DNA of 46,578 nucleotides from Lingula anatina (GCF_001039355.2 NW_019775674.1:97924-144501), one strand, 5' to 3'. Positions 10,093 to 23,458 are shown, counted from the first letter of the stretch. Program-made: numbers and translations. The notes: generated by a model not told the origin, from the sequence alone.

Positions 10093-13000
10093 ATTAGTGA
10101 TTTTCGTTCACTATGTTTTTCTGATAGCGTAGGTTTTAAGCTTTTATTTTCTTCCTGTTTGCCTTTAAACTGGTGGTGGGTGTATGTGCTACAGCCATTG
10201 CCATGGTAACACATGGGTAAAAAATTTCTGAGACCAACAAAATCTAAAATATTTCGAATACATTAACTAAACAGAATTCAAAATCATTCCAAACGTGTAG
10301 TCTAAGAAGTGCACTATACTTAACAATTAACAAAATTTTCCAATATGGTGGCAAATCCAAGATGGCGGCCAATTTTTACTGTTTTTAAGAAAATTTGATA
10401 TTTTTTAATATTTAATTTTTAATTCTAATTTCATAATTAAAGAATTGCAATATCTGAGTTATTTTGATGTACCAGTGTAGCATGGGACCCTTACTTTCTG
10501 CCAGTAGTGTTTATTTAAGGTGCAATCTTTTGATTGAGATGAAAAATCTTGAAATCCAACATGGCTGCCACAAAACATGTCTTCTACATGCAGCTGTTCA
10601 GTCTGGAAATATGGCAGATTTATCATCCAAAATTAAGTTCTTCATTACTTTTAGTGTATTGAATATGAAAACAGAACCCTTTTCAATTACTTGAGTTAAT
10701 TTGGATTACAGTATGGCTTTCAAATTTCAAAATGACCGCCAATGACCATGAATTTACATCTTTTCAACCAGTAGACTAAAATATGCCAGCCATATTCCTC
10801 ATTTCATCCAAAGTTTGGATAAGTACTCATGTTTTTAATAGTGCCCATCACTACTAGATGTGTGGCCATGTAAAATGATTAAGAAAGACCAAATGGTGAA
10901 CAATAACCAAAGACTAGATAAAAGACATATAATCTTACATTGTAACAAAAAACTCGGTTTCAGAGGTAATTGGCTTTCCAGTGAACATTCTTCATTACAA
11001 AAGGCTACAACCAAGACATTTCACCCATTTCCAAAAAGCCTTTATCCTAAATATCAAATTAAAAATGGACAAGTGTTTCCATGAAAGCAGTGTAGAAAGG
11101 GAATATCTGATTGTAATTAACTGCAAAAATTTAAGAACCATTTGTTTCTTGCATTGTTTAATATCATTGCAGCAAAATAAATACCTGCACTGTCGTGGTC
11201 ATTTATGGCCATGATTAATTTTGTCCAAGAAAATGTCCAAGAATGTCCAAGAATGTCCAAGTAAATATAATTTGGCCGAAAATCTTTTGAAAACTGAAAT
11301 TCCCAGTGAAATCTTAATGAATAGAAATGATTTATATTTAGATAATACGTTAATTCAGATTATCAGAAAGAGGAAAAGAGGCATTTTGAAACAAAAAAGT
11401 AACATATGTTCGGTCAGCACAGAAATATGTATAAACCATTGTTGTGATGGCCACCTTGGGTCTCAGGTTTGTACACTTAAAAAAGAGGGTGTAGGAGTAA
11501 CTATCACTGTAGACAGTAATTATGCAATCCACATCATATCAGCATATTCAATTCCAATGCTGCTTTCAAAGTTTACAAAAAGCTACTTTCAGTAATGAGA
11601 TGTAAAATTTAACATAAGTCTGTCACCATCTTGGATGGCTGCCATTTTGGTAATTAAACTGTGATTATTTTTTCAAATAATTTTATTATTAATTGAGGTC
11701 CAAGACTTATTTTTTTAAAGTTTACAATACATAAAGTTAATCTATTTGAAATACATGGCAATTTAAATGTCTCAGAAATTATAATTCTAAACCGCCCGTG
11801 TTACTAATGCAACAACTGAAACTATCACACTCATCACCTATTACATGTCGAACAAGTAGACTATTTGAACCTAGGGCCTAAGCTATCAGGAAATCTTAGT
11901 AAGTAAAATTTGCTCAAGGGGCTGAGCTAACTTGAGTTTATTAAATTTTATAATTTGTATTGGAAAATGTGTCATATCATTTCATGTGTAAGCATATTGG
12001 CGGCCATTTTGAATTTGGAAAGTCATAATGCAATCTGAATTAACACAAATTTTTGAAAAGGGTCTTAGGTCCATATTCAGTACACCTAAAAGTAATAAAG
12101 AATGTAATTTGGGATGATTAATGTGGCATCTTTCCAGCTGGGACAGCCGTATGCAAAAGACATGTTTTGGCGCAGCCATTTTGGATTTTGGGATTTTACG
12201 TCAAAATTAAAAAGGTTACATCTTCAACAAGCACTTAAGGTAGAAAGCACAGGCTTTTTGCCATGATGGAACATCAAAACATGTGTCGCATTGCAATTTT
12301 TTAATAATTTAATAAAACTCAAATATAAAAAAATCCCCAAATTTATTTAAAAATGAGCAAAAATTGGCAGCCATCTTCAATTTGCTGTCATCTAGGGACG
12401 TTTGGATGATTGTGAAGTACAGCACACTTCTTAATTTACATATCTGGTATACTGAATTCCATGATTTTTAAATGCATTTGAAATTTTTAATTTTTATTTT
12501 TGGTCTCAAAAATATCAATTTTCAACCCCAGACATTACCATGGCAACAGCTCTGATACTCACACCCACCACCAGTTTAGTGGCAAACAAGCAGAAAATAA
12601 AAGCTAAGTGCCTAACCTACCAGAAAATCATAGTAAACAAAAATCACTAATGGGACTTAGTTGGTTGGAGATAATTAAAATTAATATTCAGTTGGAAGAA
12701 TATATTATATCCATTTTAGCCAGTGTGTATAAGCATATTGGCGGCCATTTTGAATTTTGAAAGTCCTAATTTAATCAGAGTTAATGTAAATTGTTTTGAA
12801 AAGTCTTTAGTTCGAATTCAGTTTATAAATAAGTAATGAAGAATGTAACTTTGATGTTAAATTTGGCATCTTTCTAGTTGGGACAGCAGAATGTAAAAGA
12901 CTTGTATTTTCGCCACCATTATTGATTTCAGGATTTTACAACAAAATTAAAATGTTGTATCTAAAACTAATACTGTAGTTCACAAGTAGAGACTGTATGC

Positions 13001-13400
13001 CATTCAGATGCAACAAAACATATCCCACATTCTTATTCCTTAGTAATTGAATAAAAACTCAAATATTAAAAATAATTAAAATTACTCAAAAATGAGCAAA
13101 AATTGGTCGCCATCTTGAATTTACAGCAATCATGGAAATCGTGGAGGATCGTAATGTATAGTGCAGCTCTTAAACTATACATCTGAAATGATTTTGAATT
13201 CCATTTACTTAATGCGTTTGAATTATGTTTTTTGGTCTCAGAAATTTCAATTTTTAATCTCAGGCGTTACCATGACAACGGCTGTAGCACACACACCCAC
13301 CACCAGTTTAATGGCAAGCAAGCAGAAAATAATAATGGCAAGCAAGCAGAAAATAAAACCTAAGTTATCAGAAAATCATAGTGAATGAAAATCACTTAAG
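10093..13400. mobile_element. Foldback-like element with ~660-bp inverted arms and tandem right-arm units
   Basis: The left arm (10093-about 10760) matches the right arm (about 12727-13400) in inverted orientation along its whole length. Matching landmarks are AGTGATTTTCGTTCACTATG against CATAGTGAATGAAAATCACT, AAACTGGTGGTGGGTGTATG against ACACACCCACCACCAGTTTA, and the ATGACCGCC against GGCGGCCATTTTGAATTTTG block. On the right side the arm unit recurs about three times in direct orientation with ends near 11920, 12655 and 13400 (period about 740 bp). No transposase was recognised; the frame at 11221-11595 has no family resemblance. Arms are diverged, so the element is not recent. Confidence 0.7.
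11221..11262 (+). repeat. Four-copy GTCCAAGAA short tandem repeat
   Basis: TGTCCAAG recurs four times at a spacing of 9-12 bases inside the foldback-like element. Confidence 0.6.
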
Positions 13401-14239
13401 GGGGGGGGGTCTACATTGGCCCATAGACTAGACTGTTCAGTCTCAGGCTGCTACTACTTGTCTGTGTAGGGGTTGCCCTGAAAAAACATCACCCTAAGAC
13501 TTGCGGACTCGGTGACTGACATTCATCACTTTAAAATTGTAATCAAATTGTAAACAAAAGTAAGACAGCAAATAGCGCACACAGTTACCGTACTGCACTA
13601 AAATAAGCACAAAATGAATCAATTTGGCTGTTATCTGGTTTGTGATATCAACCCTAGCCCATGGGAATACTAATGATGATGAATAAATTTCACTGCATTT
13701 GCACTGACATTAAATTTTTGACGAGAAGAATACGAGTCAAAGCGCGACCTGTTCAATTTTACAATTTAAAGACGGCGTTGTGTGAAAATGAAAAAGTCGC
13801 CCTATGTAAATTAAAATAAAATCCAATTGCCAAATGCATTTTATTGAGAATATTAAACCCTTTTTCGTCCCCAAAGGAACCCCCAGAAACAGGTACTGAC
13901 AGCAGCCCTGACAATAGAGAGTAAAAAGGAGTATCACCAGTGATATCAAACCGTGACATATCCAATCCTTGACTGTCTGGGCCCGAAATTAAATGTTCCG
14001 TTTAGTAACTGCATGGGCCACAGACAGTCCAGCCTCAGGACTATACCACTTCCTTTTTGGAGAGGGGTTCTGACCACCCCCCCCTCTTCGATTTCTGGTA
14101 CCCTCTTGAAATTAGAATTTTGACTAGCTGAATCATAGTTCTAACCCATACCAAATGGCACTTCGCACTCTAAAATACCAAAAATTACCACGCTATGTAA
14201 AAATTAAAAAGGACGAAAAAATAATATGATTCATTATTT
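13401..14239. other. Gene-free stretch
   Basis: A run of G (about 13399-13408), then AT-rich sequence with no recognisable gene. Minus-strand frames near 13737-13965 overlap each other in different frames and show no domain. Confidence 0.4.
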
Positions 14240-17200
14240 CTTACTTCGCTACCATATTTCATTCTACGCTGTACCGTTACTACATTAAGTAATAATCACT
14301 TTATTGTGTCTACAGGCACTGACTGAGCAGTATATTAAGAAGCCTTGCCTGTGTTTTAGACTTTAATTTAAAACACAACGAACGATAAAATGGATTCGGA
14401 AACGTGCACTGAACGTCCAATTTCGAAAATTAAAGTAATCTTAGGCGTTGTGAATAATACACATAAGGCAGCCTGCGAAAACAGTTTTTTATCTGATTGA
14501 GATTGAAAGGTTTTCTGACGAACACATCCAATAATACAGACGCTGTTGTCCTTATCAAACAAAGATCTTTACTGAATCATAAGAACCATAAGGATGCAAG
14601 TCTCTGGGCACGTAGAGAATGTCAAAGTATTACTTAAATGGATTGCGTGCCATCGGCCACACTTCAAGTATTAATCTGTAATCAATAACAGCGTTGGAGA
14701 TACAATCATATTGTTCTTTATGTGCGTCAAACGTTTGATAAAACATTTAAAGGGTGAAGGTCAGGTTATATTAATACTGTGTTTAACATGTGTACCACTT
14801 CACTGTGTCCACCATTGCAATCAGTTGCTTAACTTTGCTCATCTGTTGGTTGGGCCCTGAAGCAGATCGAATGATACGTGTTGCGGCAAGGCTTGTAATG
14901 TATAGCACTTCACTCATACTCTTGTATTCCAATTTTCAATAATAAATTGTTTACATGAATTCAGTGGCAAAACATTTAGAGCAATATTGCTTGCCCTCAG
15001 AGCCATGCCCCCACCCACACCCACTCAAAAAGAAAATATATATCCTTGTTTGTTTGACAATATAAACGGATTACAAAAATGACTTTGCTCTGTAAAAAAA
15101 AAATCAATTTAATAACTTGCTATGCTTTTTATTAAAATTAAAATTAAGGGGGCGGGATGGCCAACGTTTCATAAAAAAGATTTAAGGAATCCAGCTTTTC
15201 TTTTCGTCCTTTAAGTCATTAGCCTACTGGGCGGCAGTCTTAAACGTTACCTGGTTCTTTAAAACGCAGCAACCGAGCTTGCCTTTAGCCGTAAAGCCGT
15301 TCGTGAAACGCTTTTTGACCAATGTTTTAATATTATTCTAGCAGTCTTAACTTCATCAACAGATATATTCCTTTTGTGAAAAAGGCCATGTCCATTGGAG
15401 TCCATAGCTTCGAATGGGAGCACTTGTAATATTAAATTTCCAGATTTGAAGTAAGTGGGGTAATTTGAGAGAATATCCATGGTGTTTATTTTTTACTTTG
15501 CTTTCTATTCTGTGCCGTTACTGCACTTTGGTACTTATATAAAAGGTTTGGGTCTAAATGCAGCAAGTTGGCATTTTGATTAAATCCCGCTTTCTACTTA
15601 AACTTAAATTTCTAAACAATTGACCTACAAACGGTCACGTGCACATGAAGTCGGTATCAGGCACTGAACGTCCAATTTCGAAAAATAATTAATTATAAAG
15701 CGTAGTTAATAAACCACATAAGGCTGCCTGCGAAATCAGTTTCTTATCTAATAAAGTTCGAAAGGTTTTCCTATTAACACATCCAACAATACATATGCTG
15801 TTGCCATTATGGCACAAAGATATTTACTAAATCATACGACCCATAAGGATGCATGCCTCCGTGCACGTAGACAGTGTCGAAGTATTTCTTATCAGCCTGC
15901 GAACTTAATAACTTAATAACTTATCTTATTAGGGTCGAAGGGTTCTCTTGTGTCACATCAAACAATTCATAAGCTGTTGTCTTTATCGTATCAAACAATA
16001 CATAAGCTGTTGTCCTTATCGAACAAAGATATTTAATGAATCATAAGACCCATGAGGATGCATGGCACCTTGCATATAGACAATGTCAAAGTATTATACT
16101 TACCATGGTTTGCGTGCCATCGGCCACACTTCAAACATTTGTTTGTACTCATTTACAGCGTAGGAGATTCATGACATTCCTATTGACCTATATATACGTC
16201 AAACGTTTGATAAAATATTTTAAGGGTGAAGATCGGGTTATATTAAGACAGTGGAGTGCCACTTCCCTGTGTTCACAATTGCTACCAATCGCTTAGCTTT
16301 GCTCACCTTTTCTTGGGCCCTGAAGCAGATCGAAGGCCACGTGTCGCGGCAAGGCTTGGCACTTCACTCACTCTTTCCTCGTGTGTTCCTATTTTCAAGA
16401 ATAAAATGTTTACAGGTATTCAGTGCCGGAAACAGAGAGGGGGGATATTGCTTAACCCTTCAGAGCCATGCCCCCATCCACACCTACTCAAAAAGAAAAT
16501 ATACATCTTTATAAATTTTGACTTCATAGACGAGTACAAACATGACTCTGGTCTTTAGAAAATATCGTATTTACGACACGTCATGCTTTAAAATTAAGGG
16601 GGAAAGGCCGACGTTTCAAAAAAGGTTTCAGGCATATTTATAGGTTTTCTTTTCGTCTTTTAAGTAATCAGCCTACTGTGCGGCAATCTAAAACGTTACC
16701 TGGTTACTTAAAAAGAAGCGACCAAGTTTGCCGTAAGCCGTACAGACGTTCGTGAAACGCTCCTTGACCAATGTTTTAAATCAGGCTATTTTATTCTAGC
16801 AGTCTAAACTTTATCAACAGATTTATCCCTTCTGTGAAAATGGCCCTGTCGACTGGATTCCATAGCATTGAATGGGAGTAAGTGCGGCAATTTGAGAGTA
16901 AGTGCAGCAGTTTGAGAGGATATCTAGGCAACAGTTTCTTTTTTACTTTGCTATCGTATCGCATTCTACACTGTGCCTTTACTGTGCTTTGGCAGTTACA
17001 GTATATAAAATGGTTTTAAATGCATCAAGTTGGCACTATGTTTTAAAACCCCGCTATTTACTTTGAGCTTTAATTTCTTAACAATTCGAACGATTACCCG
17101 AAGTTGGAATCAGGCAATGTACGTCTAATTTCGGAAATTAATTAATCATAAAGCGTAGTTAATAAACCACATAAGGCGGCCTGCAAAATCAGTTTTTATC

Positions 17201-19700
17201 TTATAAAGTTAGAAATGCAGCAAAACATGCTGTTGTCTTTATCGTATCAAACAAAACACACTCTGCTGTTTTTATCGTACAAAGATATTTACGAAATCAT
17301 AAGACTCATAAGGATTCGTGACACCGTGCACGTAGAGAATGACAAATTTTTACGTACCATGGATCGCGTGACATCTGTCACAGAGGGCAGCCTGAGAACT
17401 TAATCACTTATCTTATTGAGGTAATAGATCAAACAATACAGATCAAACGTCCAATTTCTAAAATCAATTAATTATAGAGCGTAGTTAATAAACCACTATG
17501 ACGGCCTGCGAAAAAAGCTTCTTATCTTATTGAGGTAGAAGGGTTTTCCTATTTAAACATCCAACAATACATATGCTGTTGTCTTTATCGTATCAAACAA
17601 TACATAAGCTGTTGTCCTTATCGTACAAAGATATTTACTGCATCATAAGACCCACTTCAAATTTAAATTTGTAATCAGTTACAGGGTTGGAGATAAATTC
17701 TCAATGAGCCACACGAAACATTTGATAAAATATATAAAAGATGAAGATCGGGTTATATTAAGACTGTATTTGACAGGTGTATCACCTTCCTGTGTTCACT
17801 ATTGCAATCAATACCCCATGTAGCCTAACTTTGCTTACCAGTTGTTGGAGCTGGAAGCAGATCGAAGGCCACATGTTGCAGCAAGGCTTGGTAAAAATGT
17901 TCCAATTTTTAAGAATAAATTGTTTACAGGTGTTCAATGCCAGAAACAGTAAAGAGGGTTATTGCTTGACCCTTTTGAGCCCTGACCCCAACCACAAAAA
18001 ATATATATTCTTGAAAAGTTTGGCATAATAAACTGGATTCCATGGCTTCAAATGGAACAATTTTAATATTAAAATACCATATTTGGAGTAAGTGCGGTAA
18101 TTTCAGAGAATATCCAGGGTGTATTTTTTACTTTGCTTTCGTATCGCATTCTACTCTGTACCGTTACTGTACTATGGTAGTTATATAAATGGTTTGGGTC
18201 TAAATGCATCAAGTGGGCACTATGATCAAAAGTCCCGCTCTGTACTAAAATTTCGAAACAATAGACCTACGAACGATTACATGAAGTCGGTATCAGGCAC
18301 TGAACGTCCAATTTCGGAAATTGATTAATTATAAAGCGTAGTTAATAAACCACATAAGGTGGCCTCCGAAATCAGTTTCTTATCTTATAAAGTTCGAAAG
18401 GTTTTCCTATTAACACATCCAACAATTCATATGCTGTTGTCCTTATCGAGTCAAACAATACATACTCTGCTGTTTTTATCGTACAAAGATAGTTACTTAA
18501 CCTTAAGACCCATAAGGATTCATCACACTTTGCACGTAGAGAATGTTGAAGTGTCACTTACCATGCATTGCGTGCCATCAGTCACAGAAGGTGGCATGCG
18601 GACTTAATAACGTATCTTATCAGGGTCGAAAGGTTCCTCTGTAAACACATCAAATAATACATAAGCTGTTGTCCTTATCGAACAAAGATATTTACTGAAT
18701 CATAAGACCCATGAGGATGCATGTCTCTGTGCACGTAAAGAGAACTTAGAGTATTACTTGTTATATTAACGTTATGTTTTTGATTAAAATTTAGAGGGAA
18801 AGGCCGACGTTTAAAAAAAAGTATTCAGGCATATTTATAGCTTTTCTTTTCGTTTTTTAAGTCATCAGCCTACTGTGCGGCGGTCTTAAACGTTACATGG
18901 TTCTTTAAAACGAAGCAACCAAGCTTGCATTAAGTCGTAAAGCCGTTCGTGGAACACTCTCAGACTAATGTTTTAAAGCTGGCTAATTTATTTTAGCAGT
19001 CTTAACTTGTCAACAGTTTTATCACATTTGTGAAAAAAAGGCCCTGTCCACTGTATTCCGTAGCTTTGATCAAGTGAGAGCAATTTAATATTAAAATACC
19101 AAATTAGGACTTAGTGGGGCGATTTGAGAGAATATCCAGGGAAGAGTTGATTTATTTATTTATTTTTACTTTTCTATCGTTTCGCATTCTACGCTGTACC
19201 GTTACTGTACTTTGGTAGCTCTAAAACAATTTTGGTTCTAAATACAGCAAGTTGGCACTTCGATTAAAAGCCCAGCTCGTTACTTTCTAAATAAGACTAA
19301 CGATAAAATGCAGTCAGCTATTAAGCACTGAATGTCCAATGTCCGAAATTCATTTATCATAAAACGTAGTTAATAAACCTAAGAAGGCGGCCTGCGAAAT
19401 CAGTATCTTATCTTATAAAGTTCGAAAGGTTTTCTGATGAACACATCCAGCAATACATATGTTGTTGTCCTTATCATACATAGATATTTACTGAACCATA
19501 AGACCCATGAGGATGCATCACACCGTGCACGTAGACAATGTCGAAATATTTCTCATCGTGGATTGCGTGCCATCGGCCACACTTCAAATATTAATTTGTA
19601 ACTTGGACATAATTCGTTATAATGTCCAAGTTTGTAACAATAACAGCGCTGGAGATACAAGCCTGTTGAGCTACGTCAGACATTTAATAAATTTTATTTG
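14240..19700 (+). repeat. Tandem array of five diverged 1.0-1.4-kb units
   Basis: One landmark, ATTCTACGCTGTACCGTTACT and close variants, recurs at about 14262, 15506, 16950, 18143 and 19182, giving spacings near 1240, 1440, 1190 and 1040 bp. Within each unit the same order of blocks follows: a variant of CACTGAACGTCCAATTTCG, then GCGTAGTTAATAAACCACAT, then GCTGTTGTCCTTATCG, then AAGATATTTACTGAATCATA, then GTGCCATCGGCCACACTTCA. Units vary by insertions, deletions and partial internal duplication (for example around 17100-17640). No coding frame is conserved between units. The last unit is truncated. Confidence 0.8.
19601..19629. repeat. 9-bp-stem hairpin
   Basis: CTTGGACAT and ATGTCCAAG are separated by 11 bases. 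The stem contains the same GTCCAAG word that is tandemly repeated at 11221-11262. Role unknown. Confidence 0.5.
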
Positions 19701-20498
19701 GATGTAAATTGTGAAAGTCAGTCAATGACACAATGACACATTTTTCTTTAGCGGGTTGTGCCTTTCTTATCGACATTGGGCGATGTTTATCAGAGAAAAT
19801 GTATAGTCAAAGTTATCATTCTGGCTGTAAAGTGTACATACAAATTGCAGTACCAATTAGTCTCTTTTAATTGTGGTAGTCGAAAAGTGTACCTAGTCTG
19901 AAGAGACGAATTCTATTCAAGCTCTGTCCAAAAAGGTTTCCATTTGAATGAAGAGTGACACACCTATGTCCGTACAAATAGGTGATCAAGATGCAGATTT
20001 AAAATTGTGTTAGTTGTGAATAGAGTCAATGACGCATTCTCCTAAAGACGGGTTGTGCGCTAGAATGTGTTTGATGTCCTGCACTCCTGATCAGCATTAG
20101 CCTTTGAAAGGGGACATTTCTTTCCAATTGAGTCAAAAGTTTACATAAAGATACGCGTGTTTTTACATACAGGCAATTAATTCCTGTGGCGTAGCTACGA
20201 CAATTTTTTACTGATAAATGGGAAGCATGGGAAGCAACGTGTTAGTGGAATGGGAAAACGGCGGAAGGGGGGTAACCTTAGCTCACCAACTCACTGCGAT
20301 TATGACGGATGCCAAGTGCTAAAGAGTGATGGTCGTGTTGTGGGAAGGGGGTGGGTCAAGTCACACTAGCCCCTCCGATTCCGGTCTGCGGTCTGAAATC
20401 GTCGCCGTTTTTTTATTATTGTCATGTACAATATGGCATTATAATCATACAGATGCAGGGTAACTGCAGGTCAAAATAAGTGCCGCCAGTAGACCAAG
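19701..20498. other. Gene-free stretch
   Basis: No gene or repeat was recognised here. The part near 20260-20410 is more GC-rich than the surroundings. Confidence 0.4.
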
Positions 20499-20643
20499 GC
20501 CCCGTATCTCGAAAGCATCGCGCATTGCGACCGTGCGCAAACGTCTCGATTCCATAGCTCGCCCATACTCGCCCCGTATAATACATTGCAGCCTCTATGT
20601 GATATCGCTATTCGCAATACGCGATGCTTTTGAGATACGGGGT
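20497..20643. mobile_element. Palindromic MITE, CCCCGTATCTCGAAAG-end family
   Basis: GGCCCCGTATCTCGAAAGCA at the left is mirrored by TGCTTTTGAGATACGGGGTC at the right. Inner parts are also partly self-complementary (CATCGCGCATTGCGA against TCGCAATACGCGATG is approximate). The ends resemble those of the 68-bp elements at 24053 and 26889 (TTTCGAGATACGGAGCC), so all three are probably one family. Confidence 0.65.
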
Positions 20644-20798
20644 CATGATAAAGTGCTTACTGCGATTACTGTACTCACTGAATATAAGGGTTATAAGAGT
20701 TGGATTGTGATACAGAAGCAGGTAGCACATCTGCTGCAATAATTGAATCAGTAGGACAAGTCGCTAAATGATTATTCCAGGATTCCCCTTACGAAAAT

Positions 20799-20995
20799 TT
20801 CCTATAGGATTTCCTATAGGAATTCCTATAAGATTTCCTATAGGATCCTATAAGACTTCCTATAGGATCCTATAGGAATTTCTATAGGATCCTATAGGAA
20901 ATCTTATAGGATCCTATGGGAAATCCTATAGGAAATCTTATAGGAAATCCTATAGGATCCTATAGGAAATCTTATAGGAACCTATAGAAATTCAT
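20799..20995. repeat. Long palindromic array of TCCTATAGGA
   Basis: About 200 bp made almost only of the self-complementary word TCCTATAGGA and variants (TCCTATAAGA, CCTATAGGATCC). The left half uses the spacing word ATTTCC and the right half its complement GGAAAT, so the array as a whole is also an inverted repeat centred near 20890. It could extrude as a cruciform. It has no spacers of equal length and is not a CRISPR array. Confidence 0.85.
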
Positions 20996-20999
20996 ATTA

Positions 21000-22219
21000 A
21001 CTGCTTTGAATATTTTTACAGCTTTTTATATATTGTTGGATCTTTGGCAAAATTGGTAATAGGCACTGGTCCCTCAAAACAAAAGAGAATATCATGTTTA
21101 CATTCTTTATTCAATATGTATAAATGTACACATATTCCACAGTATGGTATGCAACCAGCTTACTAGAGAATTGTTTTATAGATTTTTGCAAATTTAATGG
21201 TGTTGCTACTGCTTTTTAATTATAAGTTTTTATAAGTTATCACAAGTATCCAATATGTCTTGTCAAGCTGTGGCGTCACTGTCTTTTTCTTGTGTGAGTT
21301 CGAACTCCTGCCAGAATGAGTGGCTAAAACCTCCCTTGGCCAGACCGTGTCCATTATCAGCATACTGCTTTAGTCACTTAATAATTGAAGAATTTCAGAC
21401 AAAAGTCTTTTGCACATTGTTCAACTTTACTGTGATAAGTCTTTTGCACATTGTTCAACTTTACTGTGATGGCCTTCTTAACCTCCGTCTGAGTTGTGTT
21501 GAACCATTTGCGGATGTATTCTGAAAGATAGACATTGTGAATTTCAATTAATTGTACATGTTTACAAAAATGCAAAATGATGAAGGAAAAAATTTCTAAT
21601 GAGATCAATGATAATCATTGCACCAATTCTATTTTGAGCAATTCATAGCCTTTATTAGTTAACTGAATTTATTTCAAAGACAAGGTATTAAAGCTGGATA
21701 ATTTGTAAAAAAAATATAAAGAACATGAACATATTTCATAGGACCAAGTCCACAGGAACAATCAGAAATGAATTTTAAAATGCAGACATTCGCAGTGGAG
21801 AAAACTCTACTCTGGTTAAATATGCAATTGGGCCATTACAGAGCTGCCAGGGCCAAAAAAAGTCCCAAAAACTCATAGAAAACTCATTTCCAAGGGTAAA
21901 CGGTAATTCCCTATTCTCACCAGTCTTTGCATGACCTAAATCATCAGTCCAAACCACAAAAAAGCAACCCCCAAATTAAATTTTATAGCTTTTATGTAAG
22001 CAAAATGGCCAGATTTTCACAATGCACATTTCATTTCCATTATGTATAGGTTAGCAAAAATATTTTTAAACAAACTATGGTGTTTACCTCACATTAAGGG
22101 TTGAAAAGAAATTAAAGGGAAAGAAAACTTGGCAAATAAACGATCTTGAAGAACGTGTGAGGTAATGAAATTTGCCCTGACAGCCCCTCTAACATGTTAA
22201 TTGTATGTTATTTATTAGC
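21000..22219. other. Gene-free stretch with one 34-bp tandem duplication
   Basis: AT-rich DNA with no recognised gene. A 34-bp segment starting AAGTCTTTTGCACATTGTTC occurs twice in a row (21403-21436 and 21437-21470). Confidence 0.5.
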
Positions 22220-22595
22220 ATGGGTCTTCCTCAGTTATATATCATGATGGTCCCTTGGAGGCAGTTGTGGATAACATTACATAGATAATTTTTAATAAAT
22301 CACAAACCAAAAGTTAAATGAAATGTCATTTTTTTTAGATTCAACTGCATTTAATTATAGAAATATGAGCAATTGATCACAGTTTTATAAGAAATAAAGA
22401 CACTAAACANATGGGTCTTCTTCAGTTATATATCATGATGGTCCCTTGGAGACAGTTGTGGTTAACATCAAATAGATAATTTTTAATAAATCACAAACCA
22501 AAAGTTAAATGAAATGTCATATTTTTAGATTCAACTGCATTTAAAGAAATATGAACAATTGATCACAGTTTTATAAGAAATAAAGAGACTAAACA
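22220..22595 (+). repeat. Direct duplication of about 190 bp joined by a single N
   Basis: The segment beginning ATGGGTCTTC at 22220-22409 is repeated at 22411-22595 with several substitutions and small deletions, and an N at 22410 stands exactly between the copies. A lone N at a duplication junction suggests two overlapping allelic contig ends joined without merging. Confidence 0.8.
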
Positions 22596-22862
22596 ATGAT
22601 TGCATTATGTATCCTTGTTTCTTCATTATAAATTATAACTTGTTTAATGTTATATATAAACCTTATATATAAACCTTACAAGTATATATATTAGATGTTT
22701 ACAAGGTACACTATATGATGTTTACAAGGTACACTACAAATTAGATCAATTAATTATCTCATTTTCAATTTGATTAGATACCCAAATGATGCAATGCATT
22801 ACTGTAATACATACCTTCCTTAATCCGATTTTTCTACACTCTGTACCCTTCCACTATTCTCC
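22596..22862. repeat. AT-rich spacer with short direct repeats
   Basis: TATATATAAACCTTA is doubled near 22650-22680, and GATGTTTACAAGGTACACTA is doubled near 22694-22738. No gene. Confidence 0.5.
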
Positions 22863-23458
22863 TGAATTTAAACTGTCTTGATAGCTGTATACTCATTTGC
22901 TGCTTGTCTCATATAAACAAAGACTTAGACAGGATTACCACACATCTGATAACACCTAATAGGCGGTTACTGTTACTAGTGTAACAATAGCTACAGGAGT
23001 AGTGACCTAATAATAGGTGCCAGGCTAACAAAAGAAATTCACAGTTGTTGAATCTGTGGTTATGGCTGGTGGAGTAGGGCATTCTCTAGCTAACATCAGG
23101 TGACTGTTAAACCTTACAAGTGATTGAGCATGGTTTATAATAAAATGTATCTTTATATTATTTTAATTTGTCCCCGTTTCCCATCCTTTATGAGGGACAG
23201 TACTATACCCATAATGTTCACTTATACTTTTACATCATATTTTATATATTAGGCAGGATTGCACTTTCACTTTTTAAAACAGCCAAGGTCAAGTAAAATC
23301 CGATTAGATAAGGTTGACGTTCAATATAATAGAAGAAATATGAAGTAAGTGAATATGATCACACAAAAAGTAAAAAATACATTATTAGTGATATTTAGAC
23401 CAGTTTCATTATTTTTCATTCAACCCGGCTTTATAAAAAAATCACAATATGAATTAGC

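Noticed and set aside
11221-11595. 124-codon plus-strand frame inside the foldback-like element
   Set aside because: No recognisable domain; it begins in a short tandem repeat and its surroundings are repeated non-coding units. A search could reopen this.
16036-16558. Overlapping plus-strand frames in the tandem array
   Set aside because: Frames are not kept between the array units, so there is no sign of protein selection.
20799-20995. CRISPR-like repeat array
   Set aside because: There are no spacers of regular length, the repeats are 10 bp, self-complementary and contiguous, and the genome is eukaryotic.
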